From Streptomyces sp. NBC_01264 (GTDB lineage Bacteria > Actinomycetota > Actinomycetes > Streptomycetales > Streptomycetaceae): a DNA stretch of 64,000 bases. The notes below the pieces were generated by a model. The model made no database searches. It was not told the origin of the DNA and saw nothing but the letters and a program-made list of their open reading frames with translations. Where the stretch lies: NCBI RefSeq assembly GCF_026340675.1, contig NZ_JAPEOX010000001.1, positions 2,666,001 through 2,730,000 of the forward strand. The letters are read 5' to 3'. Every line of letters starts with the position of its first letter. Within the stretch, counting starts at the first letter, position 1. This document shows, piece by piece, positions 35,880 through 44,566 of the stretch. A program made the position numbers and the translations under genes.

Positions 35880-36665
35880 TTACATCCGCCGCGTCACCAC
35901 CGACAGCCGGTCGCGCGCCGCGAACAGCGCCGCCTTGATGCCCCGTTCGTGCCCCGGCGTCAGCCGCGCCACCGGTACCGAGCAGCTCACCGCGTCCCGG
36001 GCCGGCGTCCGGTACGGCACCGCCACCCCGAAGCAGCGCAGTCCGAGGGTGTTCTCCTCCCGGTCCACCGCGTACCCCTGCTCCCGTACCAGTGCCAGGT
36101 CCTCGATGAGCCGTTCCCGGTCGGTGATGGTGTGCTCGGTGACGGCTTCGAGCCGCCGCGGCAGCAGGGCGCGCACCTCCTCGTCCGTGTGCGTGGCCAG
36201 CAGCGCCTTGCCGAGCGCCGTCGAGTGGACCGGCAGCCGCCGCCCGACGCGGGTGAAGGGGCGCAGGTAGTGCTGGGACTGCCGGGTCGCCAGGTAGACC
36301 ACGCTCGTCCCGTCCATGCGGGCCAGGTGGATCGTCTCCGTCGTGTCGTCGGAGAGCCGGTCCAGCGTGGGCCGGGCCGCCGCCACCACCTCGTCCCCGT
36401 CGATGTAGGAGCTGCCGACGAGCAGGGCCCGTACGCCGATGCCGTACCGCGTGCCCGCCGCGTCCGTCTCCACCCAGCCCAGGTTCACCAGGGTGCGCAG
36501 CAGCATGTAGAGGCTGGATTTGGGCAGGGAGAGGTCGTTCTGGATGTCGGCCAGGCTGTGCAGCCCCGGCCGGGAAGCGAAGTGTTCCAGCAACTGGACC
36601 GTGCGTACCGCCGACTTGACGGCCGCCGGTGCGCCCGAGCCCCCCGACTCAGCTGTGGTGGTCAT
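35880..36665 (-). CDS. IclR family transcriptional regulator
   Basis: 261 residues. N-terminal winged HTH: SAVRTVQLLEHFASRPGLHSLADIQNDLSLPKSSLYMLLRTL; C-terminal ligand domain with TTETIHLARMDGTSVVYLATRQSQHYLR, PVHSTALGKALLA and a Cys in VSCSVPVARLT. Divergent from the aldehyde dehydrogenase at 36822 across 156 bp carrying two palindromes, so it probably controls that gene and itself. Confidence 0.92.
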   Translation of the reverse strand: MTTTAESGGSGAPAAVKSAVRTVQLLEHFASRPGLHSLADIQNDLSLPKSSLYMLLRTLVNLGWVETDAAGTRYGIGVRALLVGSSYIDGDEVVAAARPTLDRLSDDTTETIHLARMDGTSVVYLATRQSQHYLRPFTRVGRRLPVHSTALGKALLATHTDEEVRALLPRRLEAVTEHTITDRERLIEDLALVREQGYAVDREENTLGLRCFGVAVPYRTPARDAVSCSVPVARLTPGHERGIKAALFAARDRLSVVTRRM

Positions 36666-36734
36666 CCGCCTTCGCGCCCCTCTGTCTCTTGCTGTCTCTT
36701 GTCAACCCGGAAGACACGGAAATAGAGTCCACGG

Positions 36735-36782
36735 TGGATGTGATCATTCATCCAACGGAACAGCGTTCACAATACTGAACGC
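36735..36782. promoter_or_regulatory. two palindromes between iclR and the dehydrogenase
   Basis: Site 1: TGGATG (36735-36740), eight bases, CATCCA (36749-36754). Site 2: GCGTTCA (36763-36769), six bases, TGAACGC (36776-36782), perfect seven-base arms. They lie between the divergent starts and are candidate operators of the IclR protein. Confidence 0.65.
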
Positions 36783-36821
36783 ATGCGCGCGGGTCAGCGT
36801 AGATCCAGGAGGCAGTTCGCC

Positions 36822-38345
36822 ATGGCAGCAACACCAGTCTGGAGTGTGGACCCCCGCACCGGGAAGCACCGCGAGCAGGTTGCGGTGGAGGCCACACCCC
36901 GGGAGGTGGACGAGGCCGTGCGCGCGGCCCATGCCGCCCGCGGCTCGCTGGCCGACGCCGGGAGGCGCGCCGCCTTCCTGCGCGCCGCCGCCGATCTGCT
37001 CGACGAGGCCGCCGCCCACGTCATCGAGGCCGCCGACGCCGAGACGGCGCTCGGGCCCGGCCGGCTCACCGGCGAGCTCGCCCGCACCACGGGCCAGTTC
37101 CGTGCCTTCGCCGACGCCGTGGACGAGGGCTCCTACCTCGACATCCGCATCGACCACGCCGATCCCGCCGCCACTCCGCCCCGCCCGGAACTGCGCCGTT
37201 ACAAGGTGCCGCTGGGCGTGGTCGCGGTCTACGCCGCCTCCAACTTCCCCCTCGCCTTCTCCGTGCCCGGCGGCGACACCGCCAGCGCCCTGGCCGCGGG
37301 CTGCCCCGTGGTGGTCAAGGCGCACCCCGACCACCCGGCCACCTCCGAGCTGTGCGCCTCGCTGCTGCGCCGCGCCACCGTCGCCTCCGGGCTGCCGGCC
37401 GGGGTCGTCGCCGTGGTCCACGGCTTCGACGCGGGCCTGGAGCTGATCCGGCACCCGCTGGTCGGCGCCGCCGGCTTCACCGGCTCCATCCGCGGCGGGC
37501 GGGCCCTGTTCGACGCCGCCTCCGCGCGGCCCGTACCGATCCCCTTCCACGGCGAACTGGGCTCCCTGAACCCGGTCGTGGTCACCCCGGCGGCGGCCGC
37601 CGAGCGCGCCGAGGAGATCGGCGGCGGACTGGCCGGCTCGGTCACGCTCGGCGTCGGCCAGTTCTGCGTCAAGCCGGGCCTGGTCCTCGTACCCGAGGGT
37701 GCGGACGGGGACCGGCTCGCGGGTGCGCTGACCAAGGCGCTCGGCGAGACCGAGCCCGGGGTGCTCCTCGACCACCGGATGCGGGAGAACTTCGTCGCCG
37801 GAGTCCGCGAACGCGCCGCCCTGCCCGGGGTCGACGCACCGGTCACCCCCGGCTCGGGCGGCGAGCACACCGTCGGCGCGGGCTACCTGAGCGTGGCGGC
37901 GCGGACCCTCCTGGAGGGCGGGCCCTACGAGGTGCTGCTGGAGGAGTGCTTCGGCCCGGTCACCGTGCTGGCGCGGTACGCCGGCCAGGAGGAGGCCGCC
38001 GCCCTGCTCGGGCGGCTCCCCGGGAACCTCACCGCGACCCTCCAGCTGTCGGCCGCCGAGGCGGACGGCGGCCCGGGTCCGGCGGCGGAGCTGATCTCCC
38101 AGGTCACGAACCTGGCCGGCCGGGTCGTGGTCAACGGCTGGCCGACCGGTGTCGCGGTGGCCCCGGCCCAGCACCACGGGGGCCCCTACCCGGCGGCGAC
38201 CTCCCACTCCACCTCGGTCGGCGGCACGGCGATCGAGCGCTGGCTGCGCCCGGTGGCCTACCAGTCGGTGCCGGACGCCCTGCTCCCGGCGGAGCTGCGC
38301 GAGGCCAACCCCCTGGGCCTCCCGCGACGGGTCACGGGAGGCTAG
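36822..38345 (+). CDS. aldehyde dehydrogenase (alpha-ketoglutarate semialdehyde type)
   Basis: 507 residues. NADP site region YAASNFPLAFSVPGGDTASALAAG, the motif GAAGFTGSIRGGRALFD, the catalytic Glu in FHGELGSLNPVVV and catalytic Cys in TLGVGQFCVKPGLVLV, then EECFGPVTVLARY. Sequence and divergent IclR partner fit the dehydrogenases that oxidise 2,5-dioxovalerate at the end of glucarate, galactarate or hydroxyproline breakdown; the exact substrate is inferred. AGGAGG at 36808-36813 supports the ATG at 36822. Confidence 0.9.
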   Translation: MAATPVWSVDPRTGKHREQVAVEATPREVDEAVRAAHAARGSLADAGRRAAFLRAAADLLDEAAAHVIEAADAETALGPGRLTGELARTTGQFRAFADAVDEGSYLDIRIDHADPAATPPRPELRRYKVPLGVVAVYAASNFPLAFSVPGGDTASALAAGCPVVVKAHPDHPATSELCASLLRRATVASGLPAGVVAVVHGFDAGLELIRHPLVGAAGFTGSIRGGRALFDAASARPVPIPFHGELGSLNPVVVTPAAAAERAEEIGGGLAGSVTLGVGQFCVKPGLVLVPEGADGDRLAGALTKALGETEPGVLLDHRMRENFVAGVRERAALPGVDAPVTPGSGGEHTVGAGYLSVAARTLLEGGPYEVLLEECFGPVTVLARYAGQEEAAALLGRLPGNLTATLQLSAAEADGGPGPAAELISQVTNLAGRVVVNGWPTGVAVAPAQHHGGPYPAATSHSTSVGGTAIERWLRPVAYQSVPDALLPAELREANPLGLPRRVTGG

Positions 38346-38381
38346 GCCCTCAGACCCCCAGGCTCTCAGCCACTCACACCC

Positions 38382-38729
38382 TCAGCCCCTCAGGACCCGG
38401 GCCTTCTCCGCCGCGAACTCCTCGTCGGTGAGCAGGCCCTGGGCCTTGAGCTCGGCCAGGGCGGTGAGCTGCCCGACCCTGTCGACCGGTGCGGCGGCGG
38501 GCTGCTGGGCCGGCTGCGACTGCTGCCAGGCCTGCTGCTGCGCGGCCGCCCGAGCCGCCGCCTGGTCGACCAGGGCCTGCCGCTCGGCGTCCGCCGAGGC
38601 CTGCTGCTGCGCGGCGCGCTCGGCCTGACTGCGCTGCACCCGGCCGGAGACCGCGGTGGCCGTACCCGCCACGACCGCGGTGCGTGCCATCGCGCCCAGC
38701 AGACCCGGGCGCCCGAAACGTCGAGGCAT
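38382..38729 (-). CDS. SHOCT-domain protein
   Basis: 115 residues. N-terminal basic/hydrophobic segment (LGAMARTAVVAGTATAVSGRVQ), a Gln/Ala-rich middle likely helical (QQQASADAERQALVDQAA), and a C-terminal SHOCT motif VGQLTALAELKAQGLLTDEEFAAEKARVL. Commonly found beside DUF6325 genes in Streptomyces; here that neighbour is broken (38750-39183). Function unknown. Confidence 0.85.
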   Translation of the reverse strand: MPRRFGRPGLLGAMARTAVVAGTATAVSGRVQRSQAERAAQQQASADAERQALVDQAAARAAAQQQAWQQSQPAQQPAAAPVDRVGQLTALAELKAQGLLTDEEFAAEKARVLRG

Positions 38730-38749
38730 GACCGTCCTCCCCTAGTTCT

Positions 38750-39183
38750 CTAGTTCTCGTCCAGTGCGGCGACGGCGCGTTCCACGCTGTCCCGTGGAAT
38801 GCGCTCCATGAAGAGCACCTCTCCCCCGGACCCCCGCAGCGCCGAAGCCAGCCGCGTGGCCCAGGCGTTCTCCCAGACCACCACGAGCGCCGAGGACTCC
38901 GGGGCGAGGCCCTGGGCCACGGTCTCCAGGTCCTCGTCGCTCAGCAGGTCGAACTCCTCGCCGAGGACCCGCTCGAACTGAGTCCACCTCGGAGTCGGCG
39001 AGCTCCACCACGGACACCGCGCCGTCCCGCTCCTTGTGGACGAACGTGAGGTCGAGGATGCGCACCACTCCGCTCTCGGCGGGGCCGACACCACATCGCG
39101 AGGCGGCCCGGGGCCGGAGCAATGCCCGCCCGGACCAAATTCCGTTGCGGCCCGGCGGCGGCGGACGGCACCCTCGGCCCCAT
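38750..39183 (-). pseudogene. decayed DUF6325 family gene
   Basis: Homology to DUF6325 is spread over three frames. A start-like piece begins at the ATG 39183 (MGPR, later GIAPA at about 39121-39112). The middle, ESGVVRILDLTFVHKERDG and AVSVVELADSEVD, is in a second frame to 38982. One extra base at 38981 moves the rest, QFERVLGEEFDLLSDEDLET to VERAVAALDEN, to a third frame ending at 38750. Two frame breaks in 100 codons fit decay, though assembly error cannot be excluded. The family normally sits beside a SHOCT protein, as here. Confidence 0.78.
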
Positions 39184-39409
39184 GCCCAGACCTCACGGAT
39201 TCTCGTACGAACAGCGGGGCGACCAGAGCGTCGTCATCACCCACCAGGGCCGGTCCGCGGCCACCCTGCGCGGCGGGCGGGCCGCCGCGTTCCTGGCCGA
39301 GGTCGAGACCGGTGACGCCCAGCTCGTGATGGCGCGCTGGACCGGCTCCTACAAGTTCGGCAACGAGCGGACGGCCAGGAACCACCCCCGCAACCAGGGC
39401 CGCGCCTGA
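39182..39409 (+). CDS. conserved small hypothetical protein
   Basis: 75 residues, soluble and basic at the end (NERTARNHPRNQGRA). No family recognised; FSYEQRGDQSVVITHQGRSAATLRGG and TGDAQLVMARWTGSYKFGNER look like one small beta-sheet domain. The ATG at 39182 shares the palindrome CATG with the minus-strand start of the DUF6325 remnant at 39183. No clear ribosome site. Confidence 0.65.
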   Translation: MPRPHGFSYEQRGDQSVVITHQGRSAATLRGGRAAAFLAEVETGDAQLVMARWTGSYKFGNERTARNHPRNQGRA

Positions 39410-39481
39410 GGCGGGAGTGAAGAAGCGGGAAACGGGGTGAAAGTAAGGGAACGGCAAAGCCACCTCGGTCGTTCTCCCGGC

Positions 39482-40759
39482 ATGACCGCTATGACCCCTG
39501 GTTCCAACCTGCCGCTCAATGCCGTCCGCGTGACGGTCGACGTGGCTGCCCCGGTGCGGCTCGACGTGTCCGCGCTGCTCCTCGCCGCCGACGGCAAGGT
39601 GCGTTCCGACGCCGATTTCATCTTCTTCAACCAGCCGTCCGGCCCCGGCGTCACCTACCGCTCGGGCGGAGGCACGGCACCGGACTCGATCACCGTGGAC
39701 ACCGGTTCGGTACCGCCCGGCATCGAGCGGATCGTCATCACCGCCAGCCCGGACGCCGCGGGCCAGTCCTTCCAGGGCATCGAGCCCACCGCCACCGTGC
39801 GGGACGCCGGCAGCGGAGCGGTGATCTCCTCCTTCACCCCGCCGCGGCTCGGCACGGAGACCGCCCTGGTGGTCGTCGAGGTCTACCAGCGCGGCGGCGT
39901 GTGGAAGGTGCGCGCGGTCGGCCAGGGGTACGCGAACGGCCTCGCCGGCATCGCGACCGACTTCGGGGTCTCGGTGGACGAGGAGCCGGCTCCGGCGGCC
40001 GCGGCCCCGGCCCCCGTCGCACCGCCCGCCCCGCCCGTGCCCCCGGCTCCCCCGGCGGCGCCGCCCACCTACGCGGCCTCCCCCTGGCTCACCAGCGGCG
40101 CACCCGGGGCGACCCCGGCGCCCGCACCTGTCGCCCCCGCACCGGTCGCTGCCCCCACCGCCGCTGCCGCCCCCGGCGCCGGGAAGATCAACCTCGACAA
40201 GGGCCGGGTCAGCCTCCAGAAGAACCAGACCGTCTCCCTGGTCAAGGGCGGCCGCCCGCTGCTCTCCCAGGTCAAGATGGGCCTCGGCTGGGAGCCCGCG
40301 TTCCGCGGCCGGGACATCGACCTGGACGCCTCGGTCATCGCCTACGGCCCGCAGCGCAACCACATCGACAGCTGCTACTTCGGCAAGCTCTCCATCCTGG
40401 GCGGCTCCGTCAAGCACTCCGGCGACAACCTGACCGGAGAGGGCGCGGGCGACGACGAGGTGATCGTCGTGGACCTCGGCCGGCTGCCGGCGGACGCGAC
40501 CGGCCTCGTCTTCACGGTCAACTCCTTCTCCGGCCAGAAGTTCACCGAGGTGGCGAAGGCCTACTGCCGCCTCATCGACGCCGCGACCAACGAGGAGCTG
40601 GTCCGCTTCGACCTCACCAGTGCCGAGCCGCAGACCGGCGTGATGATGGCCAAGCTGATCAAGCAGTTCTCGGGCGAATGGGAGATGACGGCCATGGGCG
40701 AGTTTGTGAAGTCGCGCACAGTGCGGGGCATGGTCAAACCGGCCGCGCAGGCACTCTGA
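39482..40759 (+). CDS. TerD family protein with two TerD-like domains
   Basis: 425 residues. Domain 1 (about 8-150) has DVSALLLAADGKVRSDADFIFFNQP; a long Pro/Ala linker (about 163-225) follows; domain 2 (about 238-425) begins INLDKGRVSLQKNQTVSLVKG and has FRGRDIDLDASVIAYG, KLSILGGSVKHSGDNLTGEG and DEVIVVDLGRLPADATGLVFTVNSF with the Ca-binding acidic residues. TerD proteins are tied to tellurite and phage resistance and stress, with roles still unclear. ATG 39482 gives MTAMTPGSN; the frame reaches 39437. Confidence 0.88.
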   Translation: MTAMTPGSNLPLNAVRVTVDVAAPVRLDVSALLLAADGKVRSDADFIFFNQPSGPGVTYRSGGGTAPDSITVDTGSVPPGIERIVITASPDAAGQSFQGIEPTATVRDAGSGAVISSFTPPRLGTETALVVVEVYQRGGVWKVRAVGQGYANGLAGIATDFGVSVDEEPAPAAAAPAPVAPPAPPVPPAPPAAPPTYAASPWLTSGAPGATPAPAPVAPAPVAAPTAAAAPGAGKINLDKGRVSLQKNQTVSLVKGGRPLLSQVKMGLGWEPAFRGRDIDLDASVIAYGPQRNHIDSCYFGKLSILGGSVKHSGDNLTGEGAGDDEVIVVDLGRLPADATGLVFTVNSFSGQKFTEVAKAYCRLIDAATNEELVRFDLTSAEPQTGVMMAKLIKQFSGEWEMTAMGEFVKSRTVRGMVKPAAQAL

Positions 40760-40837
40760 GCAGGTGGGCGGGCACATGGAGCGACGGACGCCCTTCCCGG
40801 GTGACCTGTTCCACCCTTAATACGGAGGTGGCTGTCA

Positions 40838-41029
40838 GTGGCCGCCCGTAGCCTTGGAACCATGCACCAGACACTCCAGCCCGCGGGCCCCGCGCGCCCG
40901 TCCGCCGCCGAGGCGAACGAGGCGATCCGGCAGCTCGTCGAGAGCCGGGTGGACGGCGAGTGGCCCTCCGAGGCGTACGAATTCCTCCTCGAAGAGTGGG
41001 CCGCGGCCAGCCGCGCCGAAGCTCAGTAG
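40838..41029 (+). CDS. small hypothetical protein
   Basis: 63 residues, helical and acidic (RPSAAEANEAIRQLVESRVDGEW then EAYEFLLEEWAAASRAEAQ). No family recognised. GGAGGT lies about nine bases before the GTG at 40838; an ATG at 40862 would give 55 residues. The terminator at 41071 follows. Confidence 0.6.
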   Translation: MAARSLGTMHQTLQPAGPARPSAAEANEAIRQLVESRVDGEWPSEAYEFLLEEWAAASRAEAQ

Positions 41030-41070
41030 ACGAAACAGACGCAGAACCACGAAGAACGAAGAACGACGAG

Positions 41071-41104
41071 AAGAGCCGCCGGCCCCGAGGGCCCGGCGGC
41101 TCTT
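41071..41104. terminator. bidirectional terminator hairpin
   Basis: AAGAGCCGCCGG and CCGGCGGCTCTT form a perfect 12-bp stem between the 63-residue gene and the convergent phosphatase gene. Confidence 0.85.
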
Positions 41105-41124
41105 CTCATGTCACCGCTCCCGGG

Positions 41125-42585
41125 CTAGCGCCCGCGCCGCCACGGTCCCGTGACGGCCAGCATGATGCCCGGGTCCTGGATGTTGACGAACAGCGTCCGC
41201 CCGTCCGGGGAGAAGCAGACACCCGTGAACTCCGAGTACTCCGGCTCCTCGGCCGTCCCCATGTTCATCTCGTTGCGGGCCAGCGGGTACGTGCGCCCCG
41301 ACTCGGTCGCCCCGAAGAGGTGCTGCAGCCCCGAGCCGTCCTCGGCGATGATCAGACCGCCGTACGGGGAGACCGTGATGTTGTCCGGGCCGTCGTACCC
41401 GCCCTCGACCGACGGGTCGGCGTTCACCCCGATCAGGACCTGCAGCCGCACCGTGCGCCGCTTGGGGTCGTAGAACCACACCTGGCCGTCGTGGGCCGCG
41501 CCCGGGCTCTCCTCACGGGCGTAGGAGGAGACGAAGTACGCCCCGCCGTCGGCCCACCACATGCCCTCCAGCTTGCGCGCGCGGGTCACGGCCGACTCGC
41601 CGAACTGCTTGCGCACCGCCACGGTGCGCGCGTCGCCGTCCGGGACCGGCACCCAGTCCACCCCGTAGGTGGTACCGATCTTCGTCGCGCGCGAGAGGTC
41701 GTCGACGAACAGGCCCGTGCTGTCGAAGCACTTGGCGGCCGCCAGCACGCCGGCATCGTCGGCGAGGTGGCGGAGCTTGCCGCGCCCGTGGCGGAAGCCG
41801 CTCGGCGGGGTCCAGCGGTAGAGCAGCCCGTTGGGGCCGGAGGCGTCCTCGGTGAGGTAGGCGTGGCCCTGGCGCGGGTCGATGACGACGGCCTCGTGGG
41901 CGTACCGGCCGAAGGCCTTGATCGGCTTCGGGTCGAGGTTGGCCCGGCGGTCGTGCGGGTCCACCTCGAAGACGTAGCCGTGGTCCTTGGTCATCCCGTT
42001 CTTGCCGGCGAGGTCCTCGTTCTCCTCGCAGGTCAGCCAGGTGTCCCACGGGGTGGAGCCGCCCGCGCAGTTGGTCGACGTACCGGCGATGCCGACCCAC
42101 TCGGCGACCTCGCCGCCGCGCCGGACCTCGACGACCGTGCAGCCGCCGGCCGCGCCCGGGTCGTAGACGAGACCCGCGGTCAGCGGGACGGGGTGCGTCC
42201 AGCTCGAGCGGGGGCCCTTCAGCTCGTGGTTGTTGACGAGGAGGGTGACGCCCCGGTGGCCCTCGAAGGCGGCCGTGCCGTCGTGGTTCGAGGGGGTGCT
42301 CTCGCCCGACTCCAGCGCGGTGACACCGCTGTGCGTGATCACGCGGTACGTGAATCCGGCCGGGAGGGCCAGGATGCCGGCCGGGTCGGCGACGAGCGGG
42401 CCGTAGCCGGGACCGTGGCCGTGCCCGTGACCGTGGCCCTGCTCCAGGTCGGCGTCGTGGCGCGCGCCTTCGTCCGCGGCGAGGGCCCCGGGGGCGGTGG
42501 CGAGTGCGCCGACCGTTCCGGTGAGCGCGACTCCGGCACCCGCGAGTGCGGTGCGGGTGGTGAAATCTCTGCGGCTGAGCGGCAT
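41125..42585 (-). CDS. Tat-exported PhoX/DUF839 family phosphatase
   Basis: 486 residues. Tat signal SRRDFTTRTALAGAG at residues 4-18 with a cleavable hydrophobic stretch to about 34, then a His/Gly run HGHGHGHG. The beta-propeller body of the PhoX/DUF839 type carries VNNHELKGPRSSWTH, WLTCEENEDLAG, RYAHEAVVIDPRQGHAYLTED and GPDNITVSPYGGLIIAED, matching the metal-binding Glu/Asp/Asn pattern of calcium-iron phosphatases. A PHO box precedes it. In S. coelicolor a Pho-regulated secreted phosphatase is known at this synteny position (SCO1906, as I recall). Confidence 0.9.
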   Translation of the reverse strand: MPLSRRDFTTRTALAGAGVALTGTVGALATAPGALAADEGARHDADLEQGHGHGHGHGPGYGPLVADPAGILALPAGFTYRVITHSGVTALESGESTPSNHDGTAAFEGHRGVTLLVNNHELKGPRSSWTHPVPLTAGLVYDPGAAGGCTVVEVRRGGEVAEWVGIAGTSTNCAGGSTPWDTWLTCEENEDLAGKNGMTKDHGYVFEVDPHDRRANLDPKPIKAFGRYAHEAVVIDPRQGHAYLTEDASGPNGLLYRWTPPSGFRHGRGKLRHLADDAGVLAAAKCFDSTGLFVDDLSRATKIGTTYGVDWVPVPDGDARTVAVRKQFGESAVTRARKLEGMWWADGGAYFVSSYAREESPGAAHDGQVWFYDPKRRTVRLQVLIGVNADPSVEGGYDGPDNITVSPYGGLIIAEDGSGLQHLFGATESGRTYPLARNEMNMGTAEEPEYSEFTGVCFSPDGRTLFVNIQDPGIMLAVTGPWRRGR

Positions 42586-42649
42586 CGGGTCTCCAGGGGT
42601 GGGGAGGTGCTGCGCCTGTCGTGCGGTCGTCGGCGCACACGCTCCCGCC

Positions 42650-42671
42650 CGCACGTGAACGCCGACTGAAC
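42650..42671 (-). promoter_or_regulatory. PHO box of the phosphatase gene
   Basis: On the minus strand: GTTCAGTCGGC then GTTCACGTGCG, two direct units of 11 bp, ending 64 bp before the phosphatase ATG. The GTTCA cores are exact in both. Confidence 0.82.
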
Positions 42672-42793
42672 TACCCGCGAAAACGAATCGACCCCTTGAC
42701 CCGTGTCACCTTGGCCGACTCCCTTTCGGGAACGGCTGGTTACCAGCGCCCCAAACGCCCCTAGGGCGTCCCTCAGGCGCCCCCGAACACCCC

Positions 42794-44335
42794 TCAGACG
42801 CCCCGGGAACGCGCCTTGAACGCGGCCTTCCGGGCCTCTTTGGCCGCCTTCTTGTCGGGGTGCAGCCGCCCCATCGCCTCCAGCACGTGGGCCGTCGCCG
42901 GGTGCTCCACCCGCCAGGCCTGCTCGAAGAACCCGGCGTGATGGGCGGTCAGCGACTGGATCAGGAGCGGCAGCTCCGCCTCGGCGTCCTCCCCGGCCCC
43001 GGCCCCACCGCCGTCGGCACCGCCCGTCGCGAGCTGCGCCGCGATCGTATCGATGGTCAGCCAGAACACCATCTCCTCGTCCGGCGCCGGTACGTCGGCC
43101 ACCCCGCGCTCGGCCAGCCAGACCCGGGCGAGCCCGCCGAGCTCCGCGTCGTCCAGTACCGCGCGGACGGCCGGCTCGGCCTCCGCCCCGGCCGGCGCGA
43201 GGGCCTGCTGGCAGCGCAGCCGGCGCAGCGGTCCGCCCGCGTCGGCGCCGCGCGCGGCGGCGAGCAGTTCCGTGGCGGCTTCGGGTACGGGGCGGCCGGC
43301 CAGCCACTGTTCGATCTCGGCCTGGGCGGCCGCCTCGGAGTAGTGGGAGACCACGTCGAGCAGGACGTCCGCGCCCTTGCCCGCGAGTTCGCCGACGGCC
43401 GGGGCCTCCACGCCCGCCTCCAGCATGCGCGCCCGGATGCCGTAGAGCCCGAGCGGGGTCAGGCGTACCAGTCCGTACCGGGAGACGTCCTCCTCGTCGG
43501 GGACGGATCCGGAGCCCGCGCCGGCGCTCGCGAGGAAGTCCTCGTCCTCGGCCTCCGCCATCAGCTCCTCGTCGACGGGGCGGAACTCGACCAGCCCGAT
43601 CGGCTCCAGCTGCCGGAACTGGTCGTCGAGGCGCATCATCGCGTCCGAGACCTGCTCCAGCACGGCGTCGGTGGGATCGCCCATGTCGTCCGGCACCACC
43701 ATCGAGGCGGCGAGCACCGGGAGCGGCACCGGCCCGTCGGCCGTGCCGCCCTCGGCCACCGCGAGCAGGTAGAGGTTGGCGAGGACCCCGTCGAGGAAGT
43801 CGGCCTCGCGGCGCGGGTTCCAGTCGAGCTGGTCGAAGTCGATCTCCCCGCCCGCGTCGAGGGCGTCGACGAGGTCGTCCAGGGCGGGGACCGCCGCGTC
43901 CGCGAGGACGGTGTCCAGGGCCGCCAGCCACAGGTCGAGCACGTCGCCGGGGGTTCCGCCGGTCACCAGGGCCAGGTCCTCGCCGGGCTCGGCGGTGCCG
44001 AACTCCCGCTCCTCCCCGTCCGGTTCCACGGAGCCGGCGCCGTCCTCCTCCGGTTCGGTGACGTCGACGAGGCCGGTGTCGACGGCCACCCGCCAGGCCT
44101 GGCCCGCATGGGCGGCGGAGTCCTCGTCGTCGGGGTCGAGGCCCAGCAGGGCCACCGCCTCGGGCAGTTGCCCGGGGACGAGCTCGCCACCGGTGTCCAC
44201 GCGGGTGTCCGGTCCGGCCCAGCGGGCGAGGCGCACGGCGCGGGCGAACAGCGGGGCGGCCAGGGCGTCGCGGGCCAGTTCCGCGTCGGGGAGCAGCCGT
44301 ACCGGCGGCAGCGTGGGGTGCGAGTCTGCGGACAT
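42794..44335 (-). CDS. uncharacterised 513-residue protein, paralogue of 9588-11042
   Basis: No named family. N-terminal helical region (RAVRLARWAGPDTRVDTGG then HAGQAWRVAVDTGLVDV), a middle rich in Asp/Glu, and a C-terminal helical part: WLAGRPVPEAATELLAAARG, LARVWLAERGVADVPAPDEEMVFWLTIDTIAA and HPATAHVLEAMGRLHPDKKAAKEARKAAF. The last 150 residues align by eye with the 484-residue protein at 9588. No signal peptide. GAGGAG precedes the ATG. Divergent from the secreted nuclease. Confidence 0.75.
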   Translation of the reverse strand: MSADSHPTLPPVRLLPDAELARDALAAPLFARAVRLARWAGPDTRVDTGGELVPGQLPEAVALLGLDPDDEDSAAHAGQAWRVAVDTGLVDVTEPEEDGAGSVEPDGEEREFGTAEPGEDLALVTGGTPGDVLDLWLAALDTVLADAAVPALDDLVDALDAGGEIDFDQLDWNPRREADFLDGVLANLYLLAVAEGGTADGPVPLPVLAASMVVPDDMGDPTDAVLEQVSDAMMRLDDQFRQLEPIGLVEFRPVDEELMAEAEDEDFLASAGAGSGSVPDEEDVSRYGLVRLTPLGLYGIRARMLEAGVEAPAVGELAGKGADVLLDVVSHYSEAAAQAEIEQWLAGRPVPEAATELLAAARGADAGGPLRRLRCQQALAPAGAEAEPAVRAVLDDAELGGLARVWLAERGVADVPAPDEEMVFWLTIDTIAAQLATGGADGGGAGAGEDAEAELPLLIQSLTAHHAGFFEQAWRVEHPATAHVLEAMGRLHPDKKAAKEARKAAFKARSRGV

Positions 44336-44449
44336 GGGGCGGTTCTCCTCGCGGGCACGGGTGCTTCGGGTACGGGTGCTTCGGGTACGGGTCGTACGGC
44401 GCCCCAGAGTAGACGCATTTCGGGCGGTCCCGGCGGCCTCTCCCCTTTG

Positions 44450-44471
44450 GTTCATCCCACAGTCAACCTCC
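44450..44471 (+). promoter_or_regulatory. possible degenerate PHO box before the nuclease
   Basis: GTTCATCCCAC is a good unit; the next 11 bp, AGTCAACCTCC, keeps only the TCA core. It lies about 95 bp upstream of the nuclease ATG. TTGACA at 44489-44494 may be a -35 element. Weak evidence. Confidence 0.35.
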
Positions 44472-44566
44472 GTATCCCCTGTAGGGCTTGACAACTTTGC
44501 CGGCCACGAAGGAAATTGACGCGCGTAGATATCTGCTTCCTCCTCCACACACCGGAGTTCCCGCCC

